Source of the DNA: Candidatus Pantoea persica
GTDB lineage: Bacteria; Pseudomonadota; Gammaproteobacteria; Enterobacterales; Enterobacteriaceae
DNA: 64,000 nucleotides
NCBI RefSeq assembly: GCF_013753875.1
Contig: NZ_SMDS01000021.1
Coordinates: forward strand, 62,001-126,000
Direction: 5' to 3'
The stretch's first letter is position 1, and each line of letters begins with the position of its first letter. Made by a program: the position numbers and the translations under genes. Positions 58,563 to 64,000 of this stretch are shown piece after piece. Below the pieces are notes generated by a model that ran no database searches, was not told the DNA's origin, and was given only the letters and a program-made list of their open reading frames with translations.

Positions 58563-58772
58563 TTACGCCTCGAAAAACTCCACCCTGCCGCCGGACAGAT
58601 GGTACATGCTGCCGACGATGTTGATTTTTTTTCTGCGCTTCCAGCTGCTGCAGCACCGGGCTGTTGCGACGGATGCTGGTGATGGTCAGCTCGACGTTTT
58701 TGCGCGCCACCGCATCGACGAAATCGTCGTTGCTGCCGCTCCACGCGCGGCGATAATAGGTTTGAAATCAAG
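58563..58772 (-). pseudogene. Beta-type carbonic anhydrase, C-terminal scrap
   Basis: On the minus strand DDFVDAVARKNVELTITSIR, NSPVLQQLEAQKK, a one-base shift in an A-run, then INIVGSMYHLSGGRVEFFEA and TAA at 58563 match the C-terminus of secreted-type carbonic anhydrases. The zinc-binding N-terminal part is absent. It interconverts CO2 and bicarbonate when whole. Confidence 0.75.
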
Positions 58773-58836
58773 GATTAAGTAGTGCGATAAGACGCAGCGC
58801 AACATTCATTAACGCAAAAACGCACTAAAAAAGCGG

Positions 58837-58855
58837 GTAGCGGGCAACCCGCTAC
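58837..58855 (-). terminator. Terminator of yhgN
   Basis: GTAGCGGG (58837-58844) pairs with CCCGCTAC (58848-58855) around CAA. On the minus strand it is followed by CCGCTTTTTTA, and it overlaps the end of the yhgN coding frame. Confidence 0.82.
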
Positions 58856-59445
58856 AGCTTCAGATAGACCCGAATGCCGTCCAAAAACATCTGCGTTGAC
58901 AGCATAATCAAAATCAATCCCATCAGGCGCTCCAGGGCGTTGACGCCTTTGTCGCCCAGCAGGCGCAGAAATAGCCCCGACAGCAGCAGAATGGTGACGG
59001 TAACGCCCCAGGCGATTAGCAGCGCGCCTACCAGATGCCCCATCTGGTTAGGATACTGATGTGACAGCAGCATCAGTGTCGCCAGCAGCGACGGGCCAGC
59101 CACCAGCGGGATCGCCAGCGGCACTAGGAAGGGCTCTTCGCCTGCGGGCAGCCCGCTGGTGCTGCTTTCACCAGAGGGAAAAATCATGTGGATGGCGATC
59201 AGGAACAGGATGACGCCGCCGGAAATCGACACTGTTTCGGTGCGCAGGTTAAGAAACGTCAGGATGTGCTCGCCGGCGAAGAGAAACAGCAGCATCAAGA
59301 CCAGCGCGATCAGCAGTTCGCGGATCAGCACCGCGCGCCGCCGCTTTGGCTCCAGATGCTTCAGCACCGACATAAAAATCGGCAGGTTGCCCAGCGGATC
59401 CATAATAAGCAGCAGTAAAATGGTGGCGGAAATCATCTCGGTCAT
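58852..59445 (-). CDS. yhgN: MarC-family membrane protein YhgN
   Basis: The 197-residue product has six hydrophobic segments (LLLLIMDPLGNLPIFMSVLK, LIALVLMLLFLFAGEHIL, VSISGGVILFLIAIHMIFP and others), the UPF0056/MarC family to which E. coli YhgN (197 residues) belongs. It is an inner-membrane protein of unknown function. It keeps its E. coli position between gntU and asd and is divergent from asd across 220 bases. Intact. Confidence 0.94.
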   Translation of the reverse strand: MTEMISATILLLLIMDPLGNLPIFMSVLKHLEPKRRRAVLIRELLIALVLMLLFLFAGEHILTFLNLRTETVSISGGVILFLIAIHMIFPSGESSTSGLPAGEEPFLVPLAIPLVAGPSLLATLMLLSHQYPNQMGHLVGALLIAWGVTVTILLLSGLFLRLLGDKGVNALERLMGLILIMLSTQMFLDGIRVYLKL

Positions 59446-59665
59446 CTGTTTTACGGTATCCCTTACATCCCAGCGCGGGGTTATTAGCCGCGCTGCTGAA
59501 AAAGTTGCGGCAATCGAATTAATTCACTTGCCAGAAGTGCAGCATTTTGTAGAGTTGTTGGTCATAGGTAAATCCATTTATGACGCAGAGCGGAGTGAAA
59601 ATGGCATTCCGTTCTTCCCTTCAGTAAGCAGGTCAGCGATTATCGCTGACTGAGACGGATAGAAA

Positions 59666-60775
59666 ATGAAGAATGTAGGTTTTATTGGTTGGCGTGGTAT
59701 GGTCGGCTCCGTGCTGATGTCGCGCATGAGCGAAGAGCGTGATTTCGATGTCATCAATCCTGTCTTCTTCTCTACCTCGCAGCTTGGACAGGCCGCGCCG
59801 ATGTTTGGCGGCAGGTCGACCGGCGCGCTGCAGGATGCCTTTGATATCGACGCGCTGAAGGCGCTGGATATCATCATCACCTGTCAGGGCGGCGACTACA
59901 CCAGTGAAGTCTATCCGAAGCTGCGCGCAAGCGGCTGGCAGGGCTACTGGATTGACGCGGCCTCGACACTGCGCATGAAATATGACGCCATCATTATTCT
60001 CGATCCGGTCAACCATCAGTTGATCCGTCAGGGCCTCGACAGCGGCATCAAAACCTTTGTCGGCGGCAACTGCACCGTCAGCCTGACGCTGATGTCGCTG
60101 GGCGGTCTGTTCGCGCAGGATCTGGTGGAGTGGGCCTCTGTCGCCACCTATCAGGCCGCGTCAGGCGGCGGCGCGCGCCATATGCACGAGCTGCTGACCC
60201 AGATGGGCATGTTGCACAACCACGTCTCGCCCGCGCTACAGGACCCGGCCTCCGCTATTCTCGACATCGAGCGCAGCGTGACCGACCTGACCCGTTCCGG
60301 CACCCTGCCTACCGGCAACTTCGGCGTGCCGCTGGCGGGCAGCCTGATTCCGTGGATCGACAAGCAGCTCGACAACGGCCAGAGCCGCGAAGAGTGGAAA
60401 GGCCAGGCGGAAATCAACAAGATCCTCGGTACCTCGCGCACCATTCCGGTGGATGGCCTCTGCGTGCGCGTCGGCGCGCTGCGCTGCCACAGCCAGGCGT
60501 TTACACTGAAGCTGAAAAAAGATGTGCCGCTGGCTGAGATCGAACAGCTGCTGGCTTCCCATAACGAGTGGGTGAAAGTGGTGCCTAACGACCGCGAGCT
60601 GACCATGCGCGAGCTGACGCCGGCGGCGGTTACCGGCACCCTGACCACGCCAGTCGGTCGCCTGCGCAAGCTGAACATGGGGCCGGACTACCTCTCAGCC
60701 TTCACCGTTGGCGACCAGCTGCTGTGGGGCGCGGCGGAGCCGCTGCGCTGCATGCTGCGACTGCTGGTCGACTAA
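59666..60775 (+). CDS. asd: Aspartate-semialdehyde dehydrogenase
   Basis: The 369 residues resemble E. coli Asd (367) closely: NADP-binding [19 protein letters not shown], the active-site Cys in [19 protein letters not shown] (about residue 136), [20 protein letters not shown] and the catalytic His in [17 protein letters not shown]. It supplies aspartate semialdehyde for diaminopimelate (cell wall), lysine, methionine and threonine. ATG 59666 is close after a GACGGATAG stretch with a weak ribosome site. Intact and indispensable for peptidoglycan. Confidence 0.97.
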   Translation: MKNVGFIGWRGMVGSVLMSRMSEERDFDVINPVFFSTSQLGQAAPMFGGRSTGALQDAFDIDALKALDIIITCQGGDYTSEVYPKLRASGWQGYWIDAASTLRMKYDAIIILDPVNHQLIRQGLDSGIKTFVGGNCTVSLTLMSLGGLFAQDLVEWASVATYQAASGGGARHMHELLTQMGMLHNHVSPALQDPASAILDIERSVTDLTRSGTLPTGNFGVPLAGSLIPWIDKQLDNGQSREEWKGQAEINKILGTSRTIPVDGLCVRVGALRCHSQAFTLKLKKDVPLAEIEQLLASHNEWVKVVPNDRELTMRELTPAAVTGTLTTPVGRLRKLNMGPDYLSAFTVGDQLLWGAAEPLRCMLRLLVD

Positions 60776-60792
60776 GCGAAAAAAACTAAGCG

Positions 60793-60816
60793 AGGCCGGG
60801 ATTTTCCTGGCCTTTT
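60793..60816 (+). terminator. Probable terminator of asd
   Basis: AGGCC (60793-60797) pairs with GGCCT (60809-60813) with an imperfect upper stem, followed by TTT. Confidence 0.55.
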
Positions 60817-60849
60817 GCCTGAATATTCTGAAATAAGCCAAACTGCTTA

Positions 60850-62444
60850 CCTCATTGTTCGTGCCCAGCGCGTTCAATGGCCAGCTCTAAAATTCGAAAT
60901 TGTGGATAACGCCGGACGCCTACGCATCAAAGTTGACCCTTACGCCTTCGAGGCGCAGATGCGGCCGCAAACGGCGTTGATGATCTGCGGCCTACCGCCC
61001 AAGGTGGAGATGACAGAGGAGCGCAAGACGCGCAACAACTTCGATGCGCCTATCTCCGTCTACGAGGTGCATCTCGGCTTATGGCGTCGCCATACCGACA
61101 ATAACTTCTGGCTCAGCTACAAGGAGCTGGCGGAGCAGCTGCTTCGATGGCAGCTGGGGCTATCAGCCGCTCGGCCTCTACGCGCCGTTTTGGCACGCGC
61201 GACGAGTTCCGCTACTTCATCAACGCTGCGCACGAGGCGGGCCTCAACATGCTGCTCGACTGGGTACCGGGCCACTTCCCCAGCGACATTTCGGCCTAGC
61301 GCAGTTCGACGGCACCTCACTTTACGAGCACAGCGACCCACGCGAAGGCTACCATCAGGACTGGAACACCCTGATCTACAACTTAGGCTGCTGCGAAGTC
61401 AGCAACTATCTGGCGGGCAACGCCCTCTATTGGCTGGAGCGCTACGGAATTGACGGCCTGCGCGTCGACGCTGTGGCTTCGATGATCTACCGCGGCTACA
61501 GCCGCGCCGAGGGCGAATGGGTGCCAAACCACTTAGGCGGCCGGGAAAACCTCGAGGCCATCACCTTTTTACGCTACACCAACCGCACGCTGGGGCGCGC
61601 CGCGCCCGGCACCGGCACCGAAGATTCCACCGACTTTAACGGCGTCTCGCGTCCGCCGGAATCGGGCGGCCTCGGCTTCTGGTACAAGTGGAACCTGGGC
61701 TGGATGCACGACACGCTCGACTACATGAAGCTCGATTCGGTCTACCGCAGCCATCATCACGACCTGATGAGCTTCGGCATGATGTACAACTACAGCGAAA
61801 ACTTTATGTTGCCGCTCTCCCACGACGAGGTGGTGCACGGCAAAAAGTCGATTCTCGATCGTATGCCGGGCGATGCCTGGCAGAAGTTCGCCAACCTGCG
61901 CGCCTATTACGGCTGGATGTGGGCGTTCCCCGGCAAAAAGCTGCTGTTTATGGGCGACGAGTTCGCGCAGGGGCGCGAATGGTATCACGATTCCAGCCTA
62001 GACTGGCACCTGCTGGAGGGCGCCGACAACTGGCACCACGGGGTGCAGCGCCTGGTACGCGACCTGAACCACACCTATCGTCACTATGCGCCGCTGCACC
62101 AGCTCGATTTCGATCCTGCCGGCTTTGAGTGGCTGGTGGTGGACGACCGCGAAAATTCGGTCTTCGTCTTTGTGCGCCGCGACCACGACCGCGACCGCGA
62201 CGGCAACGAGCTTATTGTCGCCAGCAACTTTACGTCGGTGCCGCGCCATCACTATCGTTTTGGCGTCAACCAGGCGGGCCGCTGGCGTGAGGTGATTAAC
62301 ACCGATCAGCACAGCTCCCACGGCAGCAATACGCGCAATCCCGTGGTGCACACCAACGAAATACCCAGCCACAACCGGGCGCAGTCGCTCGCTCTGACGC
62401 TGCCGCCGCTGGCGACGATCTGGCTGGTGAAGGAGGCGGAATGA
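60850..62444 (+). pseudogene. glgB: Glycogen branching enzyme GlgB, 5' truncated and frameshifted
   Basis: The sequence enters GlgB within its N-terminal carbohydrate-binding domain ([11 protein letters not shown]) with no start codon; roughly the first 165 residues are missing. After a one-base loss come [20 protein letters not shown] and [21 protein letters not shown] deletion then reaches [15 protein letters not shown], with shifts at about 61185 and 61292. The frame is clean from [20 protein letters not shown] through [16 protein letters not shown] (catalytic Asp) and [20 protein letters not shown] to TIWLVKEAE. Two conserved Arg are Cys (NLGCCEVSN for N-G-R-R-E-V-S-N). It made alpha-1,6 branches in glycogen. 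Confidence 0.93.
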
Positions 62445-64000
62445 CGCTGCTACCGGGACGCGCGTCGAACTCTGCCTGTTCAACGAGGGCAACAAGTGTC
62501 GCTTCGCGCTTCCCGGGCGCACCGGTGATATCTGGCACGGCTATCTGGCCGCGCTGAAACCGGGCCAGCGCAACGGCTTACGTGTACACGGCCCCTGGGC
62601 GCCGGAGCGCGGCTACCGTTTTAACCCGGCGAAACTGCTGGTCGATCCTTGTGCCCGCGCGGTCGAGGGCGATGTGCCGGACGACGCGCGTCTTTACGGC
62701 GGCATCGCGCAGTCTGATGCGCAAGACAATGCCGCCGTCGCACCTAAATCGCTGGTGGTGGCGGAAGATTTCGACTGGGACGGCGATGTCGGGCCGCGCA
62801 CGTCCTGGGGCAACACTGTTATCTATGAGGCGCACGTGCGTGGCCTGACCCAGCGGCATCCGGAAATTCCGGAATCGCTGCGCGGCACTTACACCGCACT
62901 TGGCCATCCTGTTATGGTGAATTACCTGCGCCATCTCGGCGTGACAGCGCTGGAGCTGCTGCCGGTGGTGGCGCATTTCGCCAGCGAGCCGCGCCTGCAG
63001 CGGCTGGGGCTGAGCAACTACTGGGGCCAACCCTTTCGCGCTCTGGGCGGTGGACCCGCGCTACGCCTCGCAGCAGAGCGCGTCGCCTTTGCAGGAGTTC
63101 CAGCAGGCGGTGAAAAACCTGTATGCGGCCGGCATCGAAGTGCTGCTCGACGTGGTGTTCAACCATACCGCCGAGCTGGAAGAGATAGGCCCGACGCTGT
63201 CACTGCGCGGCGTCGACAACGCCAGCTACTACTGGCTCACGTCGCAGGGCGAGTATGAGAACTGGACCGGCTGCGGCAATACGCTGAACCTCAGCGATCC
63301 CCAGGTGATGCAGTGGGCGCTGGAGGCGCTGCGCTACTGGGGGCGCGTCTTCCACGTCAATGGCTTTCGCTTCGATCTGGCGACGGTGCTGGGGCGCCCG
63401 CCCGATTTTTCCGCGCACGCGCCGCTGTTCGAGGCGATTAAAGCCTGTCCGCTGCTCTCGCAGGTGAAGCTGATCGCCGAGCCGTGGGATATCGGCCCTG
63501 GCGGCTATCAGGTCGGCAACTTTCCGCCGCTGTTCGCCGAATGGAACGATCATTTTCGCGACGACGTGCGGCGCTTCTGGCTGCATCGCGAGATCAGCAA
63601 CGGCGCGTTCGCGCGACGCTTTGCCGCCTCCAGCGACGTTTTTCAGCGCGAGGGCCGTTTGCCTCACGCCGCGGTTAACCTGATTAACGCCCATGACGGC
63701 TTTACGCTGTGCGACCAGCTGAGCTTCAACCACAAGCACAACCAGGTAAACGGCGAGGACAATCGCGACGGCAGCAGTAGCAACCGTAGCAACAACCACA
63801 GCGTCGAAGGGCTGCGCGCCAGCTTCGAGGTTATCGAGCGCCGCCGTCTTAGCGCGCACGCGCTGCTGACCACGCTGCTGCTGGCGCAGGGCACAGCGAT
63901 GCTGCTCGCCGGCGACGAGCGCGGCCACAGCCAGCACGGCAACAACAACGCCTACTGTCAGAACAATGAGCTAACCTGGCTCGACTGGCAGGAAGAAGAG
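62441..64000 (+). pseudogene. glgX: Glycogen debranching enzyme GlgX, damaged and cut by the window edge
   Basis: ATG 62441 overlaps the glgB stop and gives MTLLPG. A deletion of about 30 residues then shifts to [35 protein letters not shown] and [21 protein letters not shown] two-base loss at about 63029 after LSNYWG shifts again to [20 protein letters not shown]. From there [32 protein letters not shown] (catalytic Asp), [15 protein letters not shown] (catalytic Glu) and [11 protein letters not shown] run clean to the window end. GlgX trims limit dextrins during glycogen breakdown. The 3' end lies outside the window. Confidence 0.9.

Noticed and set aside
1-64000. UAG (or UAG and UAA) reassigned to glutamine.
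   Set aside because: Many stops fit Gln, but UAG also stands at conserved Trp positions (uspA, yhhQ, yhhN, ugpQ), TGA replaces Trp elsewhere, most affected genes also have frameshifts or deletions, and intact genes such as tusA (TGA), yhhL, iolC (TAG) and rpoH (TAA) end normally.
1-64000. CRISPR arrays, insertion sequences, prophage genes, tRNA or rRNA genes.
   Set aside because: I looked for regular repeats, transposase motifs and terminal inverted repeats, and cloverleaf or rRNA signatures, and saw none. The gene fusions look like deletions, not insertions.

Overview
The window looks like chromosome of a GC-rich member of the order Enterobacterales. Gene order follows the E. coli 75-77 min region closely: rlmJ-prlC-rsmJ, uspA/uspB, pitA-yhiN, dcrB-yhhQ-tusA-zntA-yhhN-yhhM-yhhL-rsmD, ftsY-ftsE-ftsX-rpoH, panM, livKHMGF, ugpBAECQ, yhhY-ryhB-yhhW-gntR-gntK-gntU, yhgN-asd-glgB-glgX. 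An Erwiniaceae-type relative (Pantoea/Erwinia/Mixta) is my best guess; this is inference from gene content and base composition, not something I could test.

The striking property is decay. About 35 genes carry nonsense codons, one-base indels or deletions, and several loci are fused scraps of two genes. About 28 other genes are full length and clean. This is what a recently host-restricted symbiont or pathogen in genome reduction looks like. Sequencing error is a weaker explanation, because the lesions cluster by gene and spare whole operons.

Layout. 0-9 kb: rbn end, truncated CPBP protease, broken rlmJ, intact prlC and rsmJ, broken uspA, intact uspB and pitA, broken yhiN. 9-22 kb: an unrecognised two-gene unit with six in-frame stops, a frameshifted SDR gene, intact queH, a broken AraC-type regulator, an intact secreted alpha/beta hydrolase and intact hemB. 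Around these lie remnants of GAF-GGDEF and EAL proteins, a hydroxyacid dehydrogenase, a class II aldolase, an SsuA-like binding protein, uxuA with a GntR regulator, an AI-2E permease and an ABC importer. 22-34 kb: deleted yhhS, then a complete intact myo-inositol catabolism cluster (iolI, iolA, iolB, iolR, iolE, iolG, iolD, iolC). 34-45 kb: broken dcrB, yhhQ, zntA (with a perfect ZntR promoter), yhhN and yhhM; intact tusA, yhhL, rsmD, ftsY and rpoH; ftsE without a normal start codon and ftsX with stops; broken panM. 45-50 kb: intact branched-chain amino-acid importer. 50-64 kb: collapsed ugp operon with only ugpA open, a deletion into yhhY, the RyhB small RNA with a Fur box, broken yhhW/gntR/gntU around intact gntK, a carbonic anhydrase scrap, intact yhgN and asd, and damaged glgB and glgX.

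How it fits together: core functions (heat-shock sigma factor, SRP receptor, haem, DAP/Met/Thr precursor synthesis, phosphate uptake) and two nutrient systems (myo-inositol, Leu/Ile/Val) are kept. Glycogen, gluconate uptake, glycerol-3-phosphate, hexuronate, zinc export and c-di-GMP functions are being lost. I found no CRISPR array, insertion sequence, rRNA or tRNA, and no clearly new multi-gene system.
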